This document shows, in pieces, positions 44,799 to 56,417 of a stretch of 64,000 nt of DNA. Each line of letters begins with the position of its first letter. Positions within the stretch are counted from its first letter, which is position 1. The notes beneath the pieces were generated by a model. The model was not told where the DNA came from. It ran no database searches and worked only from the letters and a program-made list of their open reading frames with translations. Both the position numbers and the translations under genes were made by a program. Source of the stretch: Staphylotrichum longicolle (taxonomy: Eukaryota; Ascomycota; Sordariomycetes; Sordariales; Chaetomiaceae); the NCBI GenBank assembly GCA_019096155.1, contig JAHCVI010000003.1:496001-560000 (forward strand), written 5' to 3'.

Positions 44799-46028
44799 AT
44801 GCAACGGGCAAAGTCTGCAGTGGACTTCTCCAGCCTGCTGAACCCAGAGGTCACAGCAGAGAGGGACTTGGGTCCGGCACCACACCAGCACCAGACCGAG
44901 GACGACATGGCTACCGTTGGTCTCATCCGCCCCAACGGGCCAGTGCCCGCCGGCGCCCAGTCTGCTGAGCAGCCGACGGAGCTGCCCCGTCCTTACAAGT
45001 GCACCATGTGCGACAAGGCATTCCACCGGCTGGAGCACCAGACCAGGCACATCCGCACCCACACCGGAGAGAAGCCGCACGCCTGCCAGTTCCCCGGCTG
45101 CAGCAAGCGGTTTTCGCGCTCCGACGAGCTCACCCGCCACTCGAGGATACACAACAACCCCAACTCGCGGAGAGGCAACAAGGGCCACCCGCAGCACGCA
45201 ACCATGATCCACAGGATGCAGCCCGACGTGATGCCGCCGCCGGGACCCAAGATGATCCGCTCGGCGCCGCCCACGGCTCTGTCGTCGCCCAACGTGTCCC
45301 CTCCTCACTACAGCTCCTACAATCTCAACCTGCCCGCTCCCATGAGCCTGAGCCCCTACAACCGCGGTGCTCCCACCAGCCAGAGCGGCCCGGACATGGC
45401 CATGCTCGCCAGGGCCGCCGGTCAGATCGAGCGGGACGGCATGCCCGGTCCCCACCACTACCCGCCGTCGAGGCAGCACCCCTACTATGGCGGCGGCTTG
45501 CACTCGGCGCGGAACCCGTTGCCCGGTCTCGGGGCGTACCACATGTCGCGTTCGCACTCGAACGACGATCACGATGACCACTACGCCCACGCCTACAGGC
45601 AGGCGAAGAGGTCGCGGCCCAACTCGCCCAACTCGACCGCCCCCTCATCCCCCACGTTTTCCCACAACTCGCTGTCTCCGACACCGGACCACACGCCACT
45701 AGCGACGCCGGCCCACTCGCCTCGCCTCCGGCCGTACAGCGGCGTCGAGCTGCCTCCGTTCCGCAACCTGAGCCTGCACCACACCCCCGCACTGGCCCCG
45801 CTCGAGCCGTCGCCTGAGGGCCTCTCGGCGCCCATCCAGCCGATGCCCAGGAGTAACGGCATCTCGCTGACCGACATCATGAGCCGGCCCGACGGCGCCC
45901 AACGGAAACTGCCGGTGCCCAAAGTTGCTGTTCACGACCTGCTGGGTCCGAGCGACGGGTTCCCTGCGAGTGGCAGGAGCTCCTCGTCCAACAGCATCGC
46001 GGGGGGCGACCTGTTCGACAGGTTGTGA
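44799..46028 (+). CDS. creA: carbon catabolite repressor CreA/CRE-1 (C2H2 zinc finger)
   Basis: Intronless, 409 residues from ATG 44799 (MQRAKSAVDFSSLLNP, the typical CreA start). Two C2H2 fingers lie at about residues 67-118: YKCTMCDKAFHRLEHQTRH, linker HTGEKPHAC, then FSRSDELTRHSRIH. They bind SYGGRG sites. Downstream are RRGNKGHPQHATM, a Ser/Pro/His-rich middle, an acidic HSNDDHDDHYAHAY stretch, the conserved repressor-domain block LPPFRNLSLHHTPALAPLEPSPEG and the C-terminal ISLTDIMSRPDG / KLPVPKVAVHDLL. CreA represses genes for alternative carbon sources, including sugar and cell-wall polymer use, when glucose is present. It is the only gene in a stretch of about 15 kb, with candidate own-binding sites upstream. 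Confidence 0.97.
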   Translation: MQRAKSAVDFSSLLNPEVTAERDLGPAPHQHQTEDDMATVGLIRPNGPVPAGAQSAEQPTELPRPYKCTMCDKAFHRLEHQTRHIRTHTGEKPHACQFPGCSKRFSRSDELTRHSRIHNNPNSRRGNKGHPQHATMIHRMQPDVMPPPGPKMIRSAPPTALSSPNVSPPHYSSYNLNLPAPMSLSPYNRGAPTSQSGPDMAMLARAAGQIERDGMPGPHHYPPSRQHPYYGGGLHSARNPLPGLGAYHMSRSHSNDDHDDHYAHAYRQAKRSRPNSPNSTAPSSPTFSHNSLSPTPDHTPLATPAHSPRLRPYSGVELPPFRNLSLHHTPALAPLEPSPEGLSAPIQPMPRSNGISLTDIMSRPDGAQRKLPVPKVAVHDLLGPSDGFPASGRSSSSNSIAGGDLFDRL

Positions 46029-47155
46029 TTCCGGCGACGAAAAGCAAACACAGACAGCATTTCCTTCCGGCCCTCAAACACTTTGAGCACCTCTTGACGA
46101 CATGACTGATGACGACCCCGGGCAATCTATAGAGGATATATAATCACTTGGGCGTTTGGCCGTTGTTTTCTTTTACGTTTTGGATGGAAATGGTATTGGA
46201 CTCTAATACGGGTTTTCTCGGGACGGATAGACTTCTCTTCTCTCACCACCTCCGTCGTGGAGCAGCAAAAACCACACACACAAACGCGTTTCCTTTGTTT
46301 TCTCTCAACTCTGGGGTTTCTTGGGATGGTGGGAACATCAATACAACAAACACAACATTCTCCAAATTTTATTTGTCGACGGTCGGAAAAACAGGATCTT
46401 GATAGAACGGCGGGCGGGTACCAGGGGATATTGGGCAGCGAGGGACGGGTTCTTCTCAGCATTCTATTGTGTATTTTTGTCTCACAAACGCCTTGGGTAA
46501 TTTACGAATGCTATCTTGGCTATCTCACCTTCCAACACGGTGCTCCTCTCCAGTTTGTGAACTTGAAACTCTCTGTCTACCCGACTCCCCGTTTACACCC
46601 ACAAGAAGCATGCGTGGTGCTTGCTTGCTGGTCCCCTCGGCCCTCACGGATGCCTCGACAGACCTTGCCCTTTCTCTCTCGCCTTGTTGTTGCCTTAGCG
46701 TGAAGGACCCTGCACTCCCACCCCCCCAGACCACCGCCTTGCTTTTCTCCACGTTTCACCCAGCGTTGCCTTGCTTGGGGCTGGGCCGCGGGGAAGCATC
46801 CAACAGGCGGCGCTGTCTGGGGCACAAGCGAGTGGTTCTGGAATGGAGGGAAACTGGGCGAATCCCCTTGCGGCGCCGCGCTTTCTTTTTCTTGCCGGGT
46901 TACACCCCACCCCTTGTTTTGGTAATCTTGCTCATTCCTCCTCAATTTCACTTCCACGGTCTCCTCTCAATGGTGTGGAGAGTGGCATTTGATACTCTGG
47001 GTTGCCCAGGGGGTTCGCTTCAACATGGCACATGACGAAGGGGGGGGTTCATTGCTTGGGGTGTGTGGTACCGCAAGAAAAGAAAAAGTGACAGGGCGGA
47101 CTCGCCGTGCGGCGGGTTGCGGGGATGCGACGCTGGCCTTACGTGAAGGTTATTG

Positions 47156-47185
47156 CCGGTACGGATAGCGCTACCGGTACGGATA
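47156..47185. repeat. 12-bp direct repeat CCGGTACGGATA (two copies)
   Basis: Two perfect copies at 47156-47167 and 47174-47185 with a 6-bp spacer (GCGCTA). Confidence 0.85.
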
Positions 47186-50100
47186 CAGAAACGCGTACGA
47201 CCAACGCTAGGCTGGAGGTGCGTCCGCCGCACTCAATGTGAGGGTGGTGGTGGTGGGATGGGAGGGGGGGCGGCTAAGCCTGGCTGGCTGGGCTTTGCTG
47301 TGTCTCCTGCAAAACACGCCTGCTGCGCCAGCGATGGCGTGGATGGTGTCAACTGGGTATTACCTAAGTCGGTGTGTGGGCAGTGAGTGGAAGAAAACAC
47401 ACCAACACCAAGTTGTCATGGTTTGGAGGCAGGGTGGAGGGCCCTCCCACTCTTGCACGGAAATCTGTGACTGTTGGAAACGAATTCCCCCCCTCATCTC
47501 CTCATCTCCTCACCGACAAGGTGTCTTGGTCGTGACGGCCCAATCTCTCCAATGTCGAGGGAATACGTTTCCGGCTGCCTGATGGCTCAGCCTTTCCCCA
47601 ACAGTATCCTGACGAATCGCGGGGCACAGGCAAGGGGTTGTCGAAAAAGTGCCCAGAGCGGGCATGCAAAAGCCGGGCAACGCGATGTGCCCTGGGAGAC
47701 GGCTGACAGCCGTGAAGGGCCGCCCTTGGCGCGAGGTGTGCTCGCTGCAGTGGCGTGTGGGGAGAATGTCGTGGGATCACGTCAGCGTTTGACCCGTCGG
47801 TTCCGTGCAACAACTCCCCCCTTTTTCTTCTCGCTTCGCCCGCCCCGGTCCCCAGGAAAATCTTCCGGTAGGGAGGCCAACCAAACCCCTGGTCGGGAAA
47901 CCGTGGGGGCAACAAGCTAACGGAAAGTCTGGGGTGACGGAGCCGGCGCACCGCTTGGGATAGCCATGCTAGATCGACAATAGCGTCGTTCTTGAAGCCT
48001 GGTTTGTTGGTCGTCCCTGATTCTTGAACCGTCATCTGATGTCGTTGGTTTGAGCTGGTTTCCAACCCGATGAGCATTATGGACTGGGGTCTTGAGACCA
48101 GCAGCGCAGTGAACCCCCAATCTTGGCGAGTCCGAGCTGCTCAGCTGTCCAAGGCACAGAGGGCCGGCGCAGTGACTCGCCTTGCCGTATTCCTGGCTGG
48201 GCTCAACTGGGGCTGGCTGCCCGGGGTGTGCAGTCGCGTATCGCGCCACAAGATACGGGCAGGCGGGCGCCGAGCCGCTGGTGGTGTGAGCGCCATGTCA
48301 ACACCATACGATTCGCCCCGAGGCAGAGACAGCGCCTCACCGCAACTTCGGGTCGCAGACTTGGGCGCGGGCACGGCATCTCGGGTCGCGGTTGGATAAC
48401 GCTAGACACTGGGCGTCCTGGGCTCACAGCGATGGTGCTGTCATCATCGGGCGTGTTCACAGATCATCACCGATCTCCCTGAGAACTCCAAAAACAGATC
48501 GAAGGCCAGTGCCCTCGATGGGGGTGATCCTTGTTTCTGGGGTATTTCGGGTGCACCGGCAGCTGCACACCCATCTGAGGCGCTGTCGTCTCGAGATGAA
48601 TCGCAGATACGAGCCGTATGCATCAGCGAGATTCGGCCTGCTGATTGGGCTCGTCAGGCAAGGAGCGCATTTTGAGCGCTCGATGGAACCGGGCGGTTCA
48701 AAGTAGAGCGAGACCCAGTGGCTTCTGGAGGCGCTCGCCGGGACACCTCGTTTGTCGGGCATCGCCCGATGATCAACGTTGGTGATAAGATGGAGGATTC
48801 GGCGGTTCCCCAGAAAATACACCCTGGTCTCCTGAAGACCCTGGAATGGCGCAATCGATTTCCCCGCAATCGCCTGGCTGCCAAGATTCTGGGGTTTCGC
48901 TAACAGAGGCGAGGCCGCAGCGATGGTGCTGATCGCATCTCGGAAACGGGGATGAAACGAAGGAGATCTTGATAGTCACGAGCACCATATCGACTTGTCT
49001 CGAGCACATTGTTCGCTCGCTCCAGCGCACAGATTGCACATCTCCTAATGTAACAGCTCGACGCGGAGGTGACCACCCAAATCCCGTCGGCCGCGAGAGG
49101 ACAAGCGAGGGCCGGCTCAACACCCTGGGCAGCATCCGTGAATGCCTGGAAGACCGCAACTGGCCGCCAAAGCGAGCTCGGTTGCAATGAGGTAGGAGAG
49201 GGACGACAGGACTTGGTCTCCGGTTGTGTCGCTGCCCTGGCGATTAAGGGGGCTTATCGCGTACCACAGCGAGGAGCCGGCCTATTCTTAGCTTGGACAA
49301 TGCCAATCTCTGGTAAGGAGGTGTGATGGGTGTGCAACAGCAGCGCGAAGGGAGCAATGCGATAAGCTGTCGTCCTGGAGCCGTCTGGACTCTCGACGCT
49401 GATTCGCATCATCTGAGCTTGGAGGCCCCACTGCGGGGGGCCGACCCCCACGCGCGAGGGCTGAAGCTTAACGGAAGCAAACCCGGCGGTCAGGGGTCCT
49501 TCCCCACAATCAACGACTGGAGTTGAAGATTTGACCCGAGTCCTCAAGGGATGAACTTCCAGGTTGCGTCTGGTTGCGTTGCGCCTGGGGGCGACACGCA
49601 GGGGAGTGGAATTTGTTGGGTTGCTACAACCTGGAATGCACGCTGAGTGCCCGCGTGGTCTGAAATGCTTCGAGAAGATGCCACCCCGACATGCGCGCCA
49701 GCATCCTGACCGAGACCCGACCATGGACGCACCTTCCCTGGTTCGTGTGAAGCTGCACAGTGCAATGACAGGCAGGAAGGCAGGATCGCATTCTTCACAA
49801 ACACCCATTTCCCCCTTCCCCTCCATGTTCCATCGCCCTCCGCATGCGGTGTGCCTGTCGCCGGTCCAGTACCAAACCACCAACCTGGAATCCTCCTCAA
49901 CTGTTGGACGACCCAGGGCCAAGTCTGGCTCCAATCGCGGCGCAGCCTGGGCATGTCTCGGCCATCGTCCTCGTGATGCTCGAGTGAATCCAAATTGAGC
50001 AGAGCCCGACGATCCAACGAACAGAACCCAATGTCTGACCTGGACCTCCCAATGACAAAGGCGCGGATTGCGAATTGACCACTGATGTTTGCGAAAAGAT

Positions 50101-51236
50101 GCGACCAAGCGTTGCCGTCCTGCTTCCCCGGTATCGCCCTGCAGGAAGCGGACCCTCGTCGCACGTCCCCCGTGTCATTGATGGCACTCTTCAGGACGCA
50201 ATGATCTCCTCCCCCAGCCGCTGCCTTGTTTGAGATCCGCCCAGCCGCTGCCGGGTCCGGGCGCCGCATCCCATGCCCGGGCTGGATGCCGAGCACTCCG
50301 GTATTCATGTGCCGAGATTAGAAGGGACTGGAGGTGCCCGAGACCGCCACTCTGCCTCCATTGCTATTGTTGCGTCGTCAGCACGATAACGCCATTCGGG
50401 AGGTGTGCAAAAGATGGTGTCGAGGTGCTCTATTATCCCGGGTAAGATAGATTGGACACCGGTCACTTACTCAGGCACCCGCGCTGACCAACCTTTGTCG
50501 GGCCATTCCCACCAGGCCGCTTTACAGGGCCCATCGGCAATGCTTGATATGAACAATCTCAACTTCTCACATCGCCAAAGGGCGCTGTCGGTTTTCCTCT
50601 TGACACGGCGGCTTCTAACGGGCAGAAAAACGGCATCCTTTTGTCGTCCAGCCTATCAGTCAGCTATCTCGACAGATTGGCTCCGGTGTGGGGGATACCG
50701 CAGCCGTCAAGGTTTGATATTGATTGCTGGATTGGCACTGCACCGGGAACCACACTCGCTGATAGACCCCCCTTCTGCAACCCAACGCAGCACTGCAGTC
50801 CCAGGAACGGCGGTTCAGGCTATAATGCATGGCAGCTATGAGCTACTCGACCCGCCAAACTTCAGTGCCCTGCGTCCCGGGAGCGACTCTGCGAGACATC
50901 CTCAGGACTCTAGGGGCCCGGCCACTGCACAAGCACGGTTGAGAACCCATTTGCCAATGGTGCAAACCTCGGGTTCAGTGAGCTTTGGCCCAGGGATCTC
51001 GGGGGGCCGGAGCCAGCTGCGTTGTCACAAGGTGCCCAGCTTCTTAGTCTCCTTGATCGCACCATGACAAAGAAGGACCGGGACTGCAGGACAAAACCTG
51101 CTAGATGTCGTGCTCCCAGCGGTACCAAGCTCGCCATCCTCCCCTCAGCGACGAAGGCGGTGTGGAACCTCCGCGGACATCTCTCCTTGGCCGGTTGACC
51201 TGCGCCACGGCCGTTATGGCCGGCATTGATGTGTGT

Positions 51237-51259
51237 GGTTCGAACATCCGATTCGAACC
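51237..51259. repeat. inverted repeat GGTTCGAA-N7-TTCGAACC
   Basis: Perfect 8-bp arms with a 7-nt spacer (CATCCGA). The arms resemble the B-box of tRNA genes, but no cloverleaf can be drawn around them. Confidence 0.8.
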
Positions 51260-54200
51260 TCAATGACGATCCGGCCGCTATCCGACGCAGCTCTGGCGGG
51301 CATAGCTCGAGTCGAAACGGCCTCGAGCATCACGAAATCGCGCCCCCCAGTTCCTTGAACAGGCCGGTGGTGATAAATACAGAGTCATGCCAAGAAGCAT
51401 CTGCCTGCCGTCAAAAGTGGTATTGGCTGGGCTTTGCGGGTAAAGCTCAGTAACCGGAGAGCCGGGACGCACATTCTCTGACCGATAAATTATTCCCAGG
51501 CCCCGTTGCTATCCTTATCTCCCCTGCTCAAGCACAATGTTATTCATTCTCACCACCTTCACCTCTGTCTATCCCCTGTGACGTCAGCCTTGTGTTGGAT
51601 GATTGGATTTACCAATGTTGTCTCACGTTTGGTTCTCGACGTCCTTCAAGCAGCGGAGGCACGATGCAGAACCCCTGATCGAGGAGATTTGGTTCTGTCA
51701 ACCTCTTCTCCCGGACTTGCAAGTGCAGGAGATTGAGGCGCTTTCTTGCGCAGCGCTGTTCGTCGCCAGAGAGTTCTGACATCAGAACCCAAGCTTGAAA
51801 GATGTCGCAAGCTTTGCTCCTCACCTGCCGTCTGGGGAAACTGCAGCAGCGGCACAATGCGTATGTAAGTGTCTCTTCTCGGGCGTTTCCCCGCAGTGCT
51901 CCATCTTCCTGCTTCTTGACGAGCCTCTCTTGCATGTGGTCTAGAACGCTTCGCTCAGGGGAAAAGCCGCAGGGCTATCGAAACCCTCAGGGGCGTCAAC
52001 ACATTCGAGGTGTGAGCTCCCATGGCGTGAGCGCAGCCAATTTGCCGCGCCGCTTGTGGTTGGCATGTTTGCTTTCTGACAGCTCCGATATTGCAACGCA
52101 ATCTACGACACATGTCTTTCTAAACACCCTTGCAGCAAGGTTGCTGCTGGTTTATCCCGGAATGTGTCTGGATTGGATGTTGCGCATCTGGGACAAAACA
52201 ACCACAACCCGGCGTCTTCCGAGGCTTTCCCGTCACGACACGTACGGAGTAACCGACTTCGTAACTTATTGGCCACCCGGTGTTGCTGGTGCGGGTGGCG
52301 AGGCGAACAACAAGCCTGGACAAGTGTGTTTGGCCAGTTCTGCCGTGCGACCACCACCTGGCGAGGAGGGGCGTTTCTTTCGCGGCTCCCGCCAGTTTTC
52401 AGCTGTCACCAGTATTAACCCCAATATACCGTTGAGAAGCGCGAGAGTAGCAGTGGCGGTTGTGGTGCGAGTTGGCCTCCCCCAACACGCGCGCAAGCGG
52501 TTTCGTATGGCCGCCAAGACCAGGGATTGGCCTCTGGTACCGCGTCTATCACTCGTCTTAGCCATATCTCCCCGCATAGGCGAGGGCGGCTTCCACCCCC
52601 TTTTAGACGACCTGCATACACCGGTGAGCGGCTCCATTCAAAAGGCGCGGATCAACCCGTGCCTTCTACACAGCACACAATCAACAAAAAATCGGCCCTT
52701 GATCCTGGACCCTGCTGTTGTGTTCGCAAGAAACGTGTTATCCTTGGTACCTCAAGGATCAAGGTTTTGCGGGAGGATGGAGTCGCAATCCTGTTGCCCA
52801 CAGCAGACAAACAGGGAGGTCGGTAGGGAGACCGGGCGAACAACCGACCTTGCGCAGGGCCCCTCCGTTGCCGTGGAATCTCGGGCCGAGAGGGGTCCTA
52901 TTCGGCCGGGCAGGACTGGGCGGTTTTGTCGCCTCGCTCTCTCTCGGCCACATCGTACGGGGCGGCAGGGCCTTGTTTCCCATGATACGGTTGCATTGAG
53001 AGGATCGATTTGCTTCTGACCTCCACTTCAAAAACTGAGGGAGCACAAAAAGCACGCAGCTGCGGATGGCATCCCTCCCTCCTTGACGAGCAGGCAGGGT
53101 GGCCTGCTCTGGAGCGCGGACGGACGGCGGCAGGCAAGCAGGCAGGCAGGAGGTCCCGTCCCGACGCGATCCTTCCCGCGCTGCTTTCCCTTTGGTCCTC
53201 ACCACCACCATGTCATCATCATATCGCCATATCCGTTTTGTTTCCTTGGCATTGCCTGCCTGCCTCGCGAAGGGGTGACGGTGTAGGGTTGTCGGAAGCG
53301 GGCTTTGCGGTTCGGAGGGGGTGCTCGCTTCCCAGCTGGTCCACTTGCTGGTTCGCTACGGTAGCGGGCATCTGCCGCAAGACCTTCTGCCAGCCGGTCC
53401 ATGTTCTGTGACGGAGTTTGAGAGGCTGGGATGGCTCTGGGCCTTTGCAGTCTCCTTCACCATCCTTCGCTGACTACCCAAGACGGGGAGGGACGCCCGG
53501 ACATGGAAGGCTCCGCCTGGCCCTGGGTGGAGGGTGGAGGAGAATTGGGCTGTGTTCTTGTTTTGTGGTTTTTTGGAATCTGGCCTTTTCCTCCGTGCTC
53601 TTTCGACCATGCCTTCCGGCAGGGGCCAAACGAATACACCGTGGGCCCGCGCGGTCGAGGTCTGGGCCTTCCACACCGAGGTTGCGGCTGCCTATACCTC
53701 GTCCCCTTAAGATGACAAGGCACCGTGTTGTGGCGTCGCGGCTCGCTCAGACGGAGGCGGGAAGCAGCATTTGCGACTTGATTGCCCCCCCCGGAAAGTG
53801 GCTGGGCCTCCGATATGGTTGGGTGCAGGATCGGATGGACTACACCATAATAGCCTCTTTGCTACCGGGGACGCGCAAGAACAGGGACAGCAAGATAGAT
53901 GGGGTTTGAGACGCTTCCAGAAAATCTTGCATTGTCTGAAATCATGGGGAGAATGAGGGTGTCCCGTTCCCCCTCTCTGTATCACCATTCCTGTTTTGCC
54001 CTCTCCTTCCTTCCGCCGCCCTCCTTTTGCCCGCTGTTGTGCAATGATGGGATGACGAATGCCCACTCGCTGAATCGATCTATCCATCCACTCCTCTGGT
54101 GTTGATGTGATTTCAGTCTCTGGCCGTCGCTCTGGGCAAATGGGATGGACCCCTCAAGACGGGCCCCGACCCGGGGCGGGGCGAGTGGACCTCCCTCCGC

Positions 54201-54907
54201 GGCACGACGGTTCCCGAGGTTGGAACGGTGTACAGAATCTGGATAGGATCTCGTGCTGCATTTCCCCTTTGTTTTGCTGGGGACCTCCACTCGGAGGTCA
54301 CTGCTTGGGGAAGGGACCTGGGGTTATTGTCACTGGTACGGATGGTACTTGCGATACTTACACGTAGAGGCTGGAGGTGCTGCGGGCATTTAAGGAGGCT
54401 AGGGGAACACCCCGCCGTCTATCGGGCCGGGGAGAGGCCGGTTTGCCATGGGATGTGCTTTGATTCAGCGGCTGGGACGGTGTTGTTTTGGTTTGGATGA
54501 CCGGCTGAAGGCTTGCAGCCAGATGGCTTCCGGCACAGGGCGACAAGTGCGGATGGAACCAAGTGAATCAAACGTCAGTAGGTCAAACTGGGCGGACGAA
54601 CACGTCGGCGGTCCTTCTTTTCCGCTGTGGTTAAGCCGTGAGATGTGGATATGAAGTTACTGTCATGATTCGTAGAATATGGGATACAGCCAAAGAACTA
54701 TCTGACCCCTGAGTGAGAGATGAAGCGCGGGATGGCTTGGATTCTGCACTCTGCTCTCTCTGCGCTTGGGGTATCTGAAGACGACTGTTCTCTCCATGAG
54801 CACCCCTATCCGTAGTCACAGGCTGCGCTCGCGCTCGCCATGGGTTGCCTCTCACGAGGCTCTTTCAGCACTTCAGCCCAAGACTCCTTTATTCCACCCG
54901 GCGACGG

Positions 54908-55670
54908 CTATGCCTCGTAGCGCGGAGGGAGGGAATCGGAGGAAAAGGCGGTGGCGCGCAGAAAGGCGAGGACCTCGTACACAGCCTTGGCAACCTCGGT
55001 GCTCTTCTTCTTCCAGTCGCTCTCGGACCACGTGCCCTTGAGCAGGTTGTCGGAGACGACGGTGACGATGAAGCGGACGTGGTGGTCCTCGGGGGTCCAA
55101 CTGCTCTTGTCCGGGTGGTACATAAGATACTGGACCGTGCGCGAGTTGATGGCTTCCTTGGCTTTTTGCGCCGTCTTTGCTTTGTCCAGTTCGGGAGCTG
55201 TGGGATTGCGGGAGAGGAAGTCGCGGACGAACTCGTTCCAGGAACCGCGGACGTAGATGCTGTTCAGCCATCTGGGTGGTGGTTGGTTAGATGAGTGAAT
55301 CTGAGACTTGGGGAAGTTGGCAGCTGACATACTCGTGGAACTGGCGGACCTCCTTGAAGGGCAGCAACTCGAGAATAAGACGCTCATGTTGGGAGCACAG
55401 CTGGACAGCGCCGGCCAGGGGCTGTTGTTGGGCAGGCTGGCCCATCCTCGGTGGCATGGAAACCGAGTCGGCGTCGGATCCGTCGACCTGGGTGAAGTTT
55501 GAGAGTAGCGGCTGGGAGCTTGACTCCTGTCTTGACGGCGCAGCCCAAGGAGGTTTGTTGTTCAGATCAAGGCCCGTCCTCTTGTTGTCCTGTCTTCTCG
55601 GGAGGAGAGAATAGGAAGTCCTGCGACAGCATAACCTAGGCAGTATTTTATCTCTCGTGTGTTTAGGCAT
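54908..55670 (-). CDS. protein of unknown function
   Basis: Exons 55670..55333 and 55271..54908 (61-nt intron, GTATGT...CCAG), giving 233 residues if ATG 55670 is used. The junction reads FKEVRQFHE / WLNSIYVRGSWNEFV, which looks natural. Residues from about 70 on look folded and helical (QLCSQHERLILELLPF, AINSRTVQYLMYHPD, HHVRFIVTVVSDNLLKGTW, VAKAVYEVLAFLRATAF). The first 70 residues are basic, Ser/Gln-rich and probably disordered, so the true start may be a later Met (MPPRMGQP, about 55460) or lie in an upstream exon. No family is recognised. Divergent from the BTB-bromodomain gene. Confidence 0.65.
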
Positions 55671-56417
55671 CGACCCATTGAAGCATAGCAGAGTGTGAGA
55701 AAAACGCCTTGGATGCCTCCTGAGCTCCTTTCAGAGATGCTCATTGGCCTCAGCCACTTTGCGTCGTCAGCACCGATTGACCGCGTACTCCATTCTTTTT
55801 CTCAACAACCGCTCTTCCAACATATCTCTTTCACTTGTTTCCCCTCATTTTTATTTCCACACTTTTCCCTTCTTGTTAAACCTTGACGGTTAATGTGCAT
55901 GGTCAGGGCATGGGGCCATGCGCATTTTGATGGTGATGTGAACATGACCGAAAGGAAGGAGAAGAGAGCTGAGAGGGAGCAAAAACAAACACGCACTGTA
56001 CATCTGCAGCAGCAAAAGGACCAAAGTGCAAGCTTCAGGTCGTCTTCGCACTGTACTTGAGTGGGGCAGCCGCGAGCCACGCAACGCCATGGCCTGATTC
56101 CCATTCGCCAATCTCAAACGACATTCAGACCTCACATTCTTTTCACTCGCGCCTTCAGACACGCCGCCAGTGCGCTGTGCTATTTCTCAGTTTCTCACCG
56201 TTATTTTCTCTCCGGCTGCTAGGGCCTTTATTTCCCACACTTGAGAGCACTTGGCACCGGTGTTGCCTTCACTGTCTCGTGAAAACAACGAAAGACGCGA
56301 TCCCAAGCATGAGCTTGGCTTGACGAGACGAGACCAACACGTCACAAGAGTGCCATCTTTCCTCCTGCCGTCGTCATCGAATTGATCACACCAATTGGCC
56401 GGTCCTATATAAACAAC
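55671..56417. promoter_or_regulatory. divergent promoter region with TATA box near the BTB-bromodomain start
   Basis: About 750 bp. TATATAA at 56405-56411 lies only a few bases before ATG 56418, a clear TATA match in this GC-rich window. No other gene is seen. Confidence 0.45.

Larger units (their letters stand above)
46029..54907. other. 8.9-kb region without a recognisable gene, downstream of creA
   Basis: GC content is near that of the rest of the window. Many random open frames of 60-280 codons occur on both strands, plus one of 405 codons (51802-53019). None shows a known motif or a convincing splice chain. Small structures present: an 18-bp-period direct repeat (47156-47185), an inverted repeat (51237-51259) and a GCAGGCAAGCAGGCAGG run near 53133-53149. 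It may hold the creA 3' UTR and non-coding RNAs. No transposon signature is seen. Confidence 0.45.

Noticed and set aside
49254..50308. two overlapping minus-strand frames of 284 and 254 codons
   Set aside because: They overlap in different frames, with no recognised domain, no splice support and low-complexity products.
51230..51265. possible tRNA gene from GGTTCGAAC
   Set aside because: No acceptor, D or anticodon stem can be formed around it on either strand.
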